Assembly: GCF_024807945.1 (NCBI RefSeq)
Contig: NZ_JANUFD010000002.1
Span: 62,001 to 126,000, forward strand
Reading direction: 5' to 3'
DNA length: 64,000 nucleotides
DNA from: Pseudomonas sp. JUb42
GTDB taxonomy: Bacteria; Pseudomonadota; Gammaproteobacteria; Pseudomonadales; Pseudomonadaceae
Shown: one piece after another, positions 23,817 through 31,849 of the stretch
Position numbering within the stretch: the stretch's first letter is position 1
How the letters are laid out: each line of letters opens with the position of its first letter
Translations under genes and position numbers: made by a program
The notes under the pieces: model-generated
The model's database searches: none
What the model was told of the DNA's origin: nothing
Seen by the model: the letters and a program-made list of their open reading frames with translations, nothing else

Positions 23817-24481
23817 CTGCTTACATTTTCGACTCCGAAACGACCGGCCTAAATGACCCGCAACTGGTTGAGGCTGCCTGGCTTCGCTTGACGTCAATCG
23901 ACACTTTGGAAGTGGTCGGCCACTTTCTGTCCCGCTACAAACCAGCCAAGGCGATTGAATTAAGCGCACTGGCCACCAGCCACATCCTTGACGAGGAATT
24001 AGTAGATTCTCCGCCCCATGATTCCTTTTTCTTGCCAACTGATGCCACCTACCTGATCGGCCATAACGTCGACTACGACTGGCGCGTGATCGGTCAGCCA
24101 GACATCAAACGCATTTGTACTAAAGCGCTCAGCTCTCTTCTGTGGCCGCTCGCTGACAGTCATTCGCAGTCAGCGATGATTTACTTGCATTACCGAAGCG
24201 AAGCGCCTGCGCTTCTACGCAATGCCCACGCGGCCCTGGATGACGTACAAAACTGCCGACTATTGGTGGTCAAAATCTTGGATGCAATGTCGGTGCGCTT
24301 GGGCCGTCAGGTTTCTGGCTGGGAAGAGCTCTGGGAGCTTTCAGAAGACGCTCGCATCCCTCGGATCATCCGATTCGGCAAGCACAGCGGAAAAGCCATC
24401 GAGGATATCCCCGACGATTACAAGCGCTGGCTGCTAGGAACAGAGATCGACCCGTATCTGCGCAAAGCCCTTCAAAGATAG
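23813..24481 (+). CDS. ExoX-like DEDDh 3'-5' exonuclease
   Basis: A 222-residue nuclease. Catalytic motifs: Exo I FDSETTGL (D7, E9), Exo II GHNVDYDWR (D), Exo III HAALDDVQN (H, D). The C-terminal part with RIIRFGKHSGKAIEDIPDDY is the small domain seen in ExoX-type proteins. It would trim 3' ends during phage recombination or repair. Overlaps the ATPase gene by 4 bases. Confidence 0.9.
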   Translation: MTAYIFDSETTGLNDPQLVEAAWLRLTSIDTLEVVGHFLSRYKPAKAIELSALATSHILDEELVDSPPHDSFFLPTDATYLIGHNVDYDWRVIGQPDIKRICTKALSSLLWPLADSHSQSAMIYLHYRSEAPALLRNAHAALDDVQNCRLLVVKILDAMSVRLGRQVSGWEELWELSEDARIPRIIRFGKHSGKAIEDIPDDYKRWLLGTEIDPYLRKALQR

Positions 24482-24489
24482 GTGGCAGC

Positions 24490-24723
24490 ATGACAAACAA
24501 CTTCATCATCGCCGCCAACGAGCGGCAAGCACAGATCGAGACGGCCATGACTGCCTTTCTTGAATCTGGCGGCCGGATAAAGATCGGGCCGAGCATGCCA
24601 GAGCGTGCCATACCGCCTGTTCGCAAGGACTGGGTAGACCCTGAAACGGTCCTCAAACGAAAGTCCCGGATCATCTCACCGGCAGGCCGCAAGCAAATCC
24701 GTCAGATGACGGAGGCGCTATGA
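24490..24723 (+). CDS. Unknown phage protein
   Basis: A 77-residue basic protein (MTNNFIIAANERQAQIETAM ... KRKSRIISPAGRKQIRQMTE). The helical start and basic C-terminus are compatible with nucleic-acid binding. 8 bases after the exonuclease gene and overlapping the next by 4. Function unknown. Confidence 0.65.
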   Translation: MTNNFIIAANERQAQIETAMTAFLESGGRIKIGPSMPERAIPPVRKDWVDPETVLKRKSRIISPAGRKQIRQMTEAL

Positions 24724-25181
24724 GCAAGGTCCGCAAGGTCTGCAACCGCCGCGCCCAGATCGACCGCGCCCGCCGGGCCCTGGTGCGAACCAACCATGCC
24801 GCCGTCGCCAACGTTGAGCCCGGCGACGTGCAGGTGATGGTCAACTGGAAGAGCTGCAAGCAGATTCGCACCCTCCCGGTAGCCAATGCTCTGTGCGATA
24901 TCGCCCATACATGGACGGTGTACATCGCAGTCTTCTGCCAGGAGCCTAGCGGCGCCCAGTACAGCAAGGCGACCGAGTTCACGACCGCCGGCATGCACCT
25001 GGTTGCGAATCTGGAAGCGCTGATGATCGAGAAACACGCCGAGGTCTGCGCATCTGCCAACCAGAAGCATGTGATCGGCTCGGGCTGGATCGCCGTGCCT
25101 GACCAGATCAGCCTCACCGAAGCCCAGGCCAATGCCGTGTTCTCGGCCATGGGTGTTTGGGAGCGAGCAAGGGCAGCATGA
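24720..25181 (+). CDS. Unknown phage protein
   Basis: A 153-residue protein: basic start (SKVRKVCNRRAQIDRARRAL) and a mixed domain with VQVMVNWKSCKQIRTLPVAN and CDIAHTWTVYIAVFC. Not assigned to a family. Coupled to both neighbours by overlaps. Confidence 0.65.
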   Translation: MSKVRKVCNRRAQIDRARRALVRTNHAAVANVEPGDVQVMVNWKSCKQIRTLPVANALCDIAHTWTVYIAVFCQEPSGAQYSKATEFTTAGMHLVANLEALMIEKHAEVCASANQKHVIGSGWIAVPDQISLTEAQANAVFSAMGVWERARAA

Positions 25182-25351
25182 AGCGCATAAACGCAAAGGT
25201 CCGCATCCGACGCCGGGCCGAACATATCCACCTTCCACCGAGCGGAATCAAACATGACCCCAATCTGGCGTTACCTCACTCAATCGGCCGGGATGACCGC
25301 TCAGACCCTGGCGGATGCGACCGGCATGTCAATCCAGGCAGTTCGCGCTGA
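25178..25351 (+). CDS. Possible small phage protein (weak)
   Basis: A 57-codon frame beginning MKRINAKVRIRRRAEHIHLP, whose ATG overlaps the preceding stop (ATGA). Its second half overlaps the winged-helix gene in another frame and is Gly/Asp/Arg-rich, as expected of a shadow. Either a short leader peptide or not a gene. Confidence 0.3.
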   Translation: MKRINAKVRIRRRAEHIHLPPSGIKHDPNLALPHSIGRDDRSDPGGCDRHVNPGSSR

Positions 25352-25664
25352 CCTGGTCGCGCTGGAAGCTCAGGGCAAGGTCGCCCGCGAGCGCGGATCA
25401 GTTGGCAAGCCTCACCTCTGGTGGCGCGCCGAGAAACGCCCGCTGGATGGCCTGGACGTTCTGCTGGTCATGGCGCTGGCGGCGACACTACAGCCATCGG
25501 GCGACCGGCTGAAAGAGGTGCTGGCGGACGTGGGTAGCCGGGCAAAGAACCCCGCGCACCGAAAGATCGTCGCGATGTGCTCCATGTCGAATGCGCCACG
25601 GCAAATCATCTGGGAGGCGCTGGATAACCTCGATGTCGAGGACGAAGCGCTGAGGGCTGCGTGA
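25254..25664 (+). CDS. Winged-helix phage protein
   Basis: A 136-residue protein. The N-terminal domain TPIWRYLTQSAGMTAQTLAD followed by SIQAVRADLVALEAQGKVAR and GKPHLWWRA is a clear winged helix. The C-terminal half is helical. It may regulate early genes or bind replication DNA. Stop and following ATG overlap (TGATG). Confidence 0.75.
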   Translation: MTPIWRYLTQSAGMTAQTLADATGMSIQAVRADLVALEAQGKVARERGSVGKPHLWWRAEKRPLDGLDVLLVMALAATLQPSGDRLKEVLADVGSRAKNPAHRKIVAMCSMSNAPRQIIWEALDNLDVEDEALRAA

Positions 25665-25975
25665 TGGCATTAGCTCAGAAAGACCGCGACAAGCGCCGCC
25701 ATGACAAGGCGGCCAGGCTTCAGGAAGAGGACCTACGACTCAAGGTCAGACCAGGCACAAAGCAAGCCCTGGCTGAGCTGATGGAGTGGTCCGGGCTTGA
25801 AGAGCAAGGCGAGGCGCTGACACTGATGATTCATCATCTGCATGCGCTGGGGCCTGGAGGTGCGTTGCCGCTGCTTTCCTCGCCGCGCCACGTTTACGTG
25901 ATACCCGAAAACGTGGCGCGAAAACTCGAGATTGCCTACAGCCGGGAAGCGCTGCGCATCTGTAGCGACGATTAA
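25664..25975 (+). CDS. Small phage regulator-like protein, ribbon-helix-helix type
   Basis: A 103-residue protein (MALAQKDRDKRRHDKAARLQ, then DLRLKVRPGTKQALAELMEW). The strand-helix-helix segment is like CopG-type DNA-binding domains. Residues 74-87 (PRHVYVIPENVARK) are encoded by the palindrome at 25884-25920 and resemble a segment of the KilA-N protein (SAPRFVISENVAR). Apart from that there is no similarity between the two proteins. Confidence 0.7.
   Translation: MALAQKDRDKRRHDKAARLQEEDLRLKVRPGTKQALAELMEWSGLEEQGEALTLMIHHLHALGPGGALPLLSSPRHVYVIPENVARKLEIAYSREALRICSDD
25884..25920. repeat. Palindromic element copy B (12 bp arms)
   Basis: CGCGCCACGTTT (25884-25895) and AAACGTGGCGCG (25909-25920) form a perfect inverted repeat with a 13-base spacer. 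It lies in the 3' part of the gene at 25664-25975. The same arms occur in copy A (15471-15510), and the 8-base cores in copy C. Confidence 0.85.
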
Positions 25976-26045
25976 ACCGCCTATTCAAACAAAATATTTT
26001 CGCTGAATCCGAAATCGGAGGTAGGCGCCTGACTGGAGATAATCC

Positions 26046-26678
26046 ATGGATGACCAATTCTACCTGCAGGACAGCCGAAGCTATGTCGGCGACGGTCTGT
26101 CGTTCTGGGCTTCCGGTGGCGGCTACACCACCAACCTGGAAAAGGCAGAGGTCTTCACCTTGTCCGGCGCTACGCGCCAGCATGCGTGCCGCGAGACCGA
26201 CATCCCCTGGCCCAAGGACTACGTCGACGCCCACATGCGCGTCGGCGTGGACTGCCAGTATGTGACGCTTAGCGAGGCGCTGGACGCCCATCCTGATGCG
26301 GACCACTTCTACATTCAGAAACCGCAGACCTGGAACGGCAATAATCTGATCTGGCTCTGCGAGGACGGCACCTACACCAGCGACCTGAGCAAGGCCGTTC
26401 GCGTGCCTCGCGCCCAAACCGTCACTTGGATCGGCAAGCTTGGCAGCTCCGGGTCGATCGTTTGGCCGTGCGCCTACATCAACGGCCGTGCTCGGGCGCT
26501 GGTCGAACGCGACGACGTGAACATCAAGGATGCCCTGCGCGGCACTGGCGTGGCACTGATCAGGCCAAAGCGACCGCGCATGATGATGTTCAATTGCGAT
26601 GGCTGTGGCCGGTTTATCAGCGACTCACAGCGCTACCGGGAAGACTGCCGGAACTGCGGCACAAGTAACACACCTTGA
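26046..26678 (+). CDS. Unknown phage protein with C-terminal zinc ribbon
   Basis: A 210-residue protein. It contains two related segments, FYLQDSRSYVGDGLSFWASG with YTTNLEKAEVFT and FYIQKPQTWNGNNLIWLCED with YTSDLSKAVRV, suggesting an internal duplication of about 85 residues. The C-terminus has CDGCGRFI and CRNCG, a zinc ribbon. The duplication could make a binding surface for nucleic acid or protein. No named family. Confidence 0.7.
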   Translation: MDDQFYLQDSRSYVGDGLSFWASGGGYTTNLEKAEVFTLSGATRQHACRETDIPWPKDYVDAHMRVGVDCQYVTLSEALDAHPDADHFYIQKPQTWNGNNLIWLCEDGTYTSDLSKAVRVPRAQTVTWIGKLGSSGSIVWPCAYINGRARALVERDDVNIKDALRGTGVALIRPKRPRMMMFNCDGCGRFISDSQRYREDCRNCGTSNTP

Positions 26679-26770
26679 CCCAGCTCCATGCCGGTCACCC
26701 GCAATACCTGAACCCTAATCAAATTGCCACCACCGGGTACGGAGGCAGGCGCGTACCCAGGAGAACCGCC

Positions 26771-26968
26771 ATGAGCAAAGTCACTCTGCTGATAAGCATC
26801 GACTTCACCGGCCCAGGCCAGGAGCGGCAATCTCTGTGCGTGAATCTTACGCCGCATCAAGACAACCCCTCCGACGAGCATATCGCCGACATGATCCGCG
26901 AGGAGGTGCTGGAGCACCTTATGGGCTGCCCGCGCTCCGGCCAGGATGTCCCGAATGAGCAAGCTTGA
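26771..26968 (+). CDS. Small phage protein
   Basis: A 65-residue acidic protein starting MSKVTLLISIDFTGPGQERQ. The ATG at 26771 follows GGAGAACCGCC, a weak ribosome-binding site. A beta-hairpin-like start and helical end. Overlaps the next gene by 14 bases. Function unknown. Confidence 0.6.
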   Translation: MSKVTLLISIDFTGPGQERQSLCVNLTPHQDNPSDEHIADMIREEVLEHLMGCPRSGQDVPNEQA

Positions 26969-27206
26969 CTATCGCCCTCGCACCTTTCACGTCCATCTCA
27001 GCATTCGCGGATACCTCAGAGGCGCCACTAAGCGCGAGCTGGGCCAGTTGTTCGAAGACGGCAACGGGCGGCAGCTGAGTGCCGATGAGGCCCGCGAACA
27101 CATGATGGATCTTCTTTCCGAGGGAAAAGAGGTCATCCCGATGGGCCGGCCCTGCGAGGGTTTCGACTTCTCAGGCGGCGGCTGCCCCGGCCACATCAAG
27201 GAATAG
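26955..27206 (+). CDS. Small phage protein
   Basis: An 83-residue protein (MSKLDYRPRTFHVHLSIRGY ...), with a Gly/Cys end (GFDFSGGGCPGHIKE). An ATG three codons upstream is also possible. Overlaps the preceding gene and stands before the methyltransferase gene. No family recognised. Confidence 0.6.
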   Translation: MSKLDYRPRTFHVHLSIRGYLRGATKRELGQLFEDGNGRQLSADEAREHMMDLLSEGKEVIPMGRPCEGFDFSGGGCPGHIKE

Positions 27207-27249
27207 CCCATAACCCCAAATCACGCCACCACCCAGGCGAGGACGCCCC

Positions 27250-29151
27250 ATGACCGCATTTCAGAAACTCCCCTCCATGACCCTGGGCCTTCCGTTCCTT
27301 CATGAACTGGTCGTCGATCTTTTCGCCGGCGGTGGCGGCGCCAGCGAGGGCATTGCCCGGGCGTACCGCCATCCTGACGTGGCGGTCAACCACAACGCGA
27401 TCGCCATCGCCGTGCACCGGGCGAATCACCCCGACACCGACCACTACCAGGCCGATGTTTTCGAGGTTGATCCGATCAAAGCCACGCGAGGCCAGCCGGT
27501 AGGGATTCTGTGGGCTTCGCCAGACTGCCGCCATCACAGCAAGGCTAAGGGCGGCAAGCCGCGAGACCGAAAAGTGCGTGGCCTGGCCTGGGTCGTGGTT
27601 CGTTGGGCCTACGCCACGCGACCTCGTCTGATCTTCCTCGAAAACGTCGAAGAGTTCGCCGACTGGGGGCCGCTGGATGACAATGGCAAGCCGATCAAGG
27701 CTGAGCGGGGCCGCACATTCCGGGCATTCGTCGCAGCCTTGGGGAAAGGCCTTCCAGCCGATCACCCGGACATGCCAGAAATCCTGGCTGAGATCGGCGA
27801 ACACGTCCCGGTCGAAGCACTGGTACGTGGCCTGGGCTACGACCTTGAGCATCGCGTGCGTGTGGCGTCCAACGCCGGTGCACCGACAATCCGGAAGCGT
27901 CTGTATGTCGTGGCGCGCCGGGATGGGGAAAAGATCGTGTGGCCCGCCCCTACTCGCCACAAGCTGCCTGCAAAGAACCAGGCCGCCTGGCGCGAAGCTC
28001 ACGAATGCATTGACTGGAGCCTGTTGGGCAGAACGATCTTCCGCGAGGACAAGCTGGTCCACAACACCATGGCCAGGATCGCCAAGGGTCTTTGGCGTCA
28101 CACCCTGGCCGCCGAAAAGCCTTTCATTGTGCCGATGCGCGGGACTTCGAAAAGCCACACCAGCACCCATGGCGTGGACGAACCGCTGTCCACCATCAGC
28201 GGCGGCGGCACCCACCACGCCCTTGTGGATGCAGCGCTGACGCCTTTCCTGACTGAGCACGCCAACGCCACGCACCAACGGACCTTCAGCGCCCAGGAGC
28301 CGCTGCGCACGCAGGTCGCCCAGTGCAAAGGTGGCCACTTCGCCGTGGCGTCGGCCCACCTGACCCATCTCACCCATCACGGCGACCGCTCAGGCTACTC
28401 ACTGACCGATCCGGTCCTGACTGTGACCGGCGCCAACCGTGGCGAGCAGGCCTTGGTATCCGCGTCCATGATCACGCTGCGCAAAGGCTCTATTGGAGCG
28501 CCAGCAACCGAGCCGCTGGGATGTATCACCAGCAGCACCGGCCATCACGCCATATCGTCGGCCTTTTTCGAGCAGGCCAACGGCGGTTTCTACGAAGGTG
28601 ATGGGCGCCCCGCCACCGCTCCGGTTTCGACTGTCTGCCAGTCCGGGTCGAACCAGCGCCTGGTCACGGCTTACCTGGTGAAATATTACGGCGCCGAGAA
28701 GGACGGAATATCTCTGCGCGGCCCCATGCATACCCTGCCCGCCAAGGATCGCATGGGCCTTGTAAGCGTCGTGCAACTGCCGAATCACTCGCTGACCGAC
28801 GAGCAGCTGGACGGCGCCAAGCGTTGCGCGGCATTTCTACGCGAATACCTGCCCCAGCATTTCACCGAGTACGCCGACGTCGTTATGGTCGGCGACTACG
28901 TGATGGTCGATATCACCCTTCGGATGCTGCAGCCGCTCGAGCTGAAGCGCGCCCAGGGCTTCGATGACAGTTACATCATCGACCGGGGCCTGTTCCTCAA
29001 TGCCGAAACCGGCGACTACGAGTGGCGGCCTATCACAAAGACCAATCAGGTCCGGCTAGTCGGCAATAGCGTCTGCCCTGACGAGGCCGAGGCCCTGGTG
29101 CGAGCAAACGCCGCGCCATTAATCGAGCTGTATCAGCGGCTCGCCGCATAA
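27250..29151 (+). CDS. DNA cytosine-C5 methyltransferase with repeat-rich target region
   Basis: A 633-residue m5C methyltransferase. Motif I VVDLFAGGGGASEG (21-34), motif IV SPDCRHHS with catalytic Cys93, motif VI LENVEEF (130-136), motif VIII-like IRKRLYVVARRDG and motif X VRLVGNSV near the C-terminus. Motif IV is PDC rather than the usual PCQ. The central region (about 305-525) is built from repeats with xxPLxTIxxxGxHHALVxA. No restriction gene is adjacent, so it probably protects phage DNA from host restriction. Confidence 0.92.
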   Translation: MTAFQKLPSMTLGLPFLHELVVDLFAGGGGASEGIARAYRHPDVAVNHNAIAIAVHRANHPDTDHYQADVFEVDPIKATRGQPVGILWASPDCRHHSKAKGGKPRDRKVRGLAWVVVRWAYATRPRLIFLENVEEFADWGPLDDNGKPIKAERGRTFRAFVAALGKGLPADHPDMPEILAEIGEHVPVEALVRGLGYDLEHRVRVASNAGAPTIRKRLYVVARRDGEKIVWPAPTRHKLPAKNQAAWREAHECIDWSLLGRTIFREDKLVHNTMARIAKGLWRHTLAAEKPFIVPMRGTSKSHTSTHGVDEPLSTISGGGTHHALVDAALTPFLTEHANATHQRTFSAQEPLRTQVAQCKGGHFAVASAHLTHLTHHGDRSGYSLTDPVLTVTGANRGEQALVSASMITLRKGSIGAPATEPLGCITSSTGHHAISSAFFEQANGGFYEGDGRPATAPVSTVCQSGSNQRLVTAYLVKYYGAEKDGISLRGPMHTLPAKDRMGLVSVVQLPNHSLTDEQLDGAKRCAAFLREYLPQHFTEYADVVMVGDYVMVDITLRMLQPLELKRAQGFDDSYIIDRGLFLNAETGDYEWRPITKTNQVRLVGNSVCPDEAEALVRANAAPLIELYQRLAA

Positions 29152-29196
29152 CCACCCTATCTCAAGCGCCGGGTATGACCCGGCCAAGGAATCATC

Positions 29197-29892
29197 ATGC
29201 CCGCAGAATTCAAACGCGAAGACCGATATATCGTCATTAAGCGCAACGACCTGAAGAAAGTACCCGTAGCGTATCGCGCTCACCTGGTTGACCCGATGTT
29301 CGCCCTGCTGGCTCATCTGCCGCCTCGAAAATGCCTCGTCATCGAAAGCGACTGGCCGGAGTTCGAGCCAGCCTGGGCGATGATCGAAGCGCGGATGAAC
29401 GGGCAACCGCCGACGCCAGTGCGGAAATTAAAATGCTGGAGCTGCCAGGAAGCATTCAGCTTAAAAGATCGCCAAGCCAATGACGGCGGCTGCGGTAAAT
29501 GCGGCGCCGAAATAGAGCTGGATGATTATCTCGCTGCAATCCTGGCTGAGAACGAGCAGCTACGAGGCATACAGCCTGATTGGCCACCGCGCCCACCAGA
29601 TGGCGATGGCTTGCCGCGATATGGTCTGCGTTGGAACGGGCCACAGCAACCCCTCTCCACTCCGATGGAGGACGGCTACTGGACGCCGTGGCATCTCGCC
29701 GAAAAAATTCAGAGCCAGCTCGCCGAATTGGTCAGCGCCGTTCGTTCTATCAATCACGGACCGCGCCACGCGCACCATATGCCTGGCGATGACGAACCCT
29801 GCTACCTGCAGCGTAAGGAGTGGGTTGAATGGGTTCTCGGCATGTGCGCCGAAGCCGAAGCCGCATTGATGTCCAAAGCCAAGCGCGAATAG
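29197..29892 (+). CDS. Unknown phage protein with zinc ribbon
   Basis: A 231-residue protein. An N-terminal domain (REDRYIVIKRNDLKKVPVAY ... RKCLVIESDWPEFEPAWAMI) is of a type found in small phage proteins; then a zinc ribbon CWSCQEAF...CGKCGAEI, and a C-terminal helical part. It may be a fusion of two small phage proteins. Placed after the methyltransferase; function unknown. Confidence 0.7.
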   Translation: MPAEFKREDRYIVIKRNDLKKVPVAYRAHLVDPMFALLAHLPPRKCLVIESDWPEFEPAWAMIEARMNGQPPTPVRKLKCWSCQEAFSLKDRQANDGGCGKCGAEIELDDYLAAILAENEQLRGIQPDWPPRPPDGDGLPRYGLRWNGPQQPLSTPMEDGYWTPWHLAEKIQSQLAELVSAVRSINHGPRHAHHMPGDDEPCYLQRKEWVEWVLGMCAEAEAALMSKAKRE

Positions 29893-29899
29893 CAGCGCG

Positions 29900-29992
29900 C
29901 TAATCGTCGCCCCACACCATTAGGACCACCGTTACACCTGTCGCAGAAAACGCGATCACGAAAAGGATTATTAAAACAAACGGCTCGTACAT
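29900..29992 (-). CDS. Possible 30-residue membrane peptide
   Basis: A minus-strand frame (ATG 29990-29992, TAG 29900-29902) encoding a nearly all-hydrophobic peptide, MYEPFVLIILFVIAFSATGV followed by TVVLMVWGDD. GGGAGAG lies 7 bases before the ATG. The charge pattern (acidic ends, single TM) is like small phage membrane peptides. It is opposite to the surrounding operon and next to another minus-strand gene. Confidence 0.5.
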   Translation of the reverse strand: MYEPFVLIILFVIAFSATGVTVVLMVWGDD

Positions 29993-30026
29993 CAGAAAAC
30001 TCTCCCGAATGGGCGAGCCATAACAA

Positions 30027-30236
30027 CTAGCAGCGCAGTACCTTGGCCACAAACAACGACTCGTTAATGATCTGCTCGGCGGCGGGCGCTAATGGCCTCA
30101 ACGCCTTCTGATCCCGTAACGCGACATCCATTTTCGCCTGTACTGCAAGTGCGTAGGGATCAAATCCCAGTTCAAACGCAGCGCTAAATACTGCGATCAA
30201 CGTGTGAACGTATACGCGTTCCTCGATGCTTTCCAT
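30027..30236 (-). CDS. Small phage protein on the minus strand
   Basis: A 69-residue helical protein: MESIEERVYVHTLIAVFSAA, then FELGFDPYALAVQAKMDVAL. CAGGGAGCT precedes the ATG. With the 30-residue peptide gene it forms a two-gene minus-strand pair inside the plus-strand operon, so it probably has its own promoter in 30237-30405. No known family. Confidence 0.55.
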   Translation of the reverse strand: MESIEERVYVHTLIAVFSAAFELGFDPYALAVQAKMDVALRDQKALRPLAPAAEQIINESLFVAKVLRC

Positions 30237-30405
30237 AGTAGCTCCCTGAGGCGTAACGAGCTGCCAACAGTCCTCGGGCAGCCCCTGCTATTCAGTGAAG
30301 TTCGCTTTTTCTCTCTATTCAAATGCTCGCCGACCAACGTCACGCTTGCTGACGGTCGGTAACCAATCAATTCAAAGTCAGCCGCAGCAGCGGCGAGGAT
30401 TTGTG

Positions 30406-31125
30406 ATGCCTGAAATTAAGGAACGCCCGATCTTGTTCTCGGCGCCGATGGTGCGCGCCATCCTGGAAGGCCGGAAGACGGTCACGCGCCGCGAGGTAAA
30501 GAAACAGGCAGCTCTGGATTGCTTGGCTGCTGGTTTCGAACCTGCGTTTCTGGCGCTGCCCGGCAATGCGGACCTGTGCCCCTATGGCCAGCCCGGCGAC
30601 CAGTTGTGGGTTCGTGAGACTTGGGGCGTCATCAGTCACGACTTTGATGAGCTCGGGAACATGATCGACTGGCTGCCTGACCGACCAGCCACACCAATCC
30701 GCGAAATGCCTTTCGGGCGGGGCTATTACTCGGGACATGTCATTTACCGTGCCGATGGTGAAGCTGAGTGGGCTGGCGATGATGACGGCGGCGGTGAAAC
30801 GCGCTCTGCGTGGAAACCGAGCATCCACATGCCGCGCAAGGCTTCACGAATCCTGCTGGAGATCACAGCCGTGCGGGTCGAGCGGATGCAGGACGGCGAG
30901 GGCGAGACGGCGCATGACAGCCGATATCTTGCCGAGGGTATCAACCGCATCCACCACGGAGACGGCCAGCACTACTACCACGCTTTCAAGAATGAGCCTG
31001 GCCTGGGCAACTGGGTTGACCCTTTCGACGCTTGGCGCGAGTTATGGGTTGAGGTGAACGGCGCCGATTCGTGGAATGCAAACCCGTGGGTCTGGGTCGT
31101 CGAATTCCAGCGGGTGGCGCTATGA
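30406..31125 (+). CDS. ASCH-like phage protein
   Basis: A 239-residue protein. The start KERPILFSAPMVRAILEGRK-TVTRR, then GQPGDQLWVRETWGV and a C-terminal NPWVWVVEFQRV, is the pattern of phage proteins with an ASCH/PUA-like fold that may bind RNA or modified nucleotides. The ATG at 30406 is preferred to an upstream in-frame start because of the GGCGAGGA ribosome-binding site. The molecular role is unknown. Confidence 0.75.
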   Translation: MPEIKERPILFSAPMVRAILEGRKTVTRREVKKQAALDCLAAGFEPAFLALPGNADLCPYGQPGDQLWVRETWGVISHDFDELGNMIDWLPDRPATPIREMPFGRGYYSGHVIYRADGEAEWAGDDDGGGETRSAWKPSIHMPRKASRILLEITAVRVERMQDGEGETAHDSRYLAEGINRIHHGDGQHYYHAFKNEPGLGNWVDPFDAWRELWVEVNGADSWNANPWVWVVEFQRVAL

Positions 31126-31145
31126 GCCGAGTTATCGCCGACTTG

Positions 31146-31382
31146 TTACAGCCCTGCCTCATCAACTAACCGCTTGCCAATTTCCCGGCCGGCGGCCTGG
31201 GCGTACATGCGATCGACATAGGTCTGGCCTTGCTCTACGGCTGGGATAACCACCTCATCGCGCCCACGCCTGACCTCAACCGTGATCTGCCAGACCTCTC
31301 GGTTTTCCTCGTCCCTTTCGCAGGTCATGTAGTTCCAGAGCCGCAAGCCTTTGTACTCATCGTAAATGTTGTGCTGAGTCAT
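31146..31382 (-). CDS. Small phage protein on the minus strand
   Basis: A 78-residue protein: MTQHNIYDEYKGLRLWNYMT, then EVWQITVEVRRGRDEVVIPA. ATG at 31382 after AAGGGGCG. Convergent with the ASCH-like gene (20 bases between stops). Beta-rich start, helical end. Function unknown. Confidence 0.6.
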   Translation of the reverse strand: MTQHNIYDEYKGLRLWNYMTCERDEENREVWQITVEVRRGRDEVVIPAVEQGQTYVDRMYAQAAGREIGKRLVDEAGL

Positions 31383-31467
31383 TGAACGCCCCTTCAGGTA
31401 GGCAGCGATCCTACCACCCTTCCCCACCGATCCAGATGCCTGCCGAATGGCGGGCGGAGCTATTCCA

Positions 31468-31806
31468 ATGATCAAGTACTTCTGGAGACTGGCAACTGAG
31501 CCGCTCCGCAAAGGTGATCCTTCCCGCCCACTACGTTGGCGGATGGGCATGAGGCTCAACCACATCCACAACCACCTACGCATGAAACACCCGAAAGTTT
31601 GGGTGGTGATCATCGCGACTGCGCGCACCCTGTTGTGCAGGCCGTTCGGTCACCGCTGGAACAACTTCGAGCACGTCAAGTACGGCGATTTCGGTGTATC
31701 GCGCTCATGCAAGGTGTGCCGCCTCTGCCATCGCAGCCAGGACGGTGCTGATACCTACCACGACACGCACCGGCCGGGCGGCTGGGTAAAAGTCGACAAG
31801 CCGTGA
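31468..31806 (+). CDS. Small basic phage protein with CxxC motif
   Basis: A 112-residue basic protein (MIKYFWRLATEPLRKGDPSR ... MKHPKVWVVIIATARTLLCR). The C-terminal half has GVSRSCKVCRLCHRSQDGAD, a Cys/His cluster likely to bind zinc. The ATG at 31468 is called by composition; an in-frame ATG lies seven codons upstream. It precedes the excisionase gene. Confidence 0.6.
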   Translation: MIKYFWRLATEPLRKGDPSRPLRWRMGMRLNHIHNHLRMKHPKVWVVIIATARTLLCRPFGHRWNNFEHVKYGDFGVSRSCKVCRLCHRSQDGADTYHDTHRPGGWVKVDKP

Positions 31807-31849
31807 AAATTATCCCTTCCGCCGCCCCGCGCGGCCCCTGGAGGCAACC

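Noticed and set aside
23326..29775. Further CGCGCCAC or GTGGCGCG half-sites (near 23330, 25425, 27905, 29766)
   Set aside because: Single half-sites without an inverted partner at 20-21 bases; expected by chance in GC-rich DNA.
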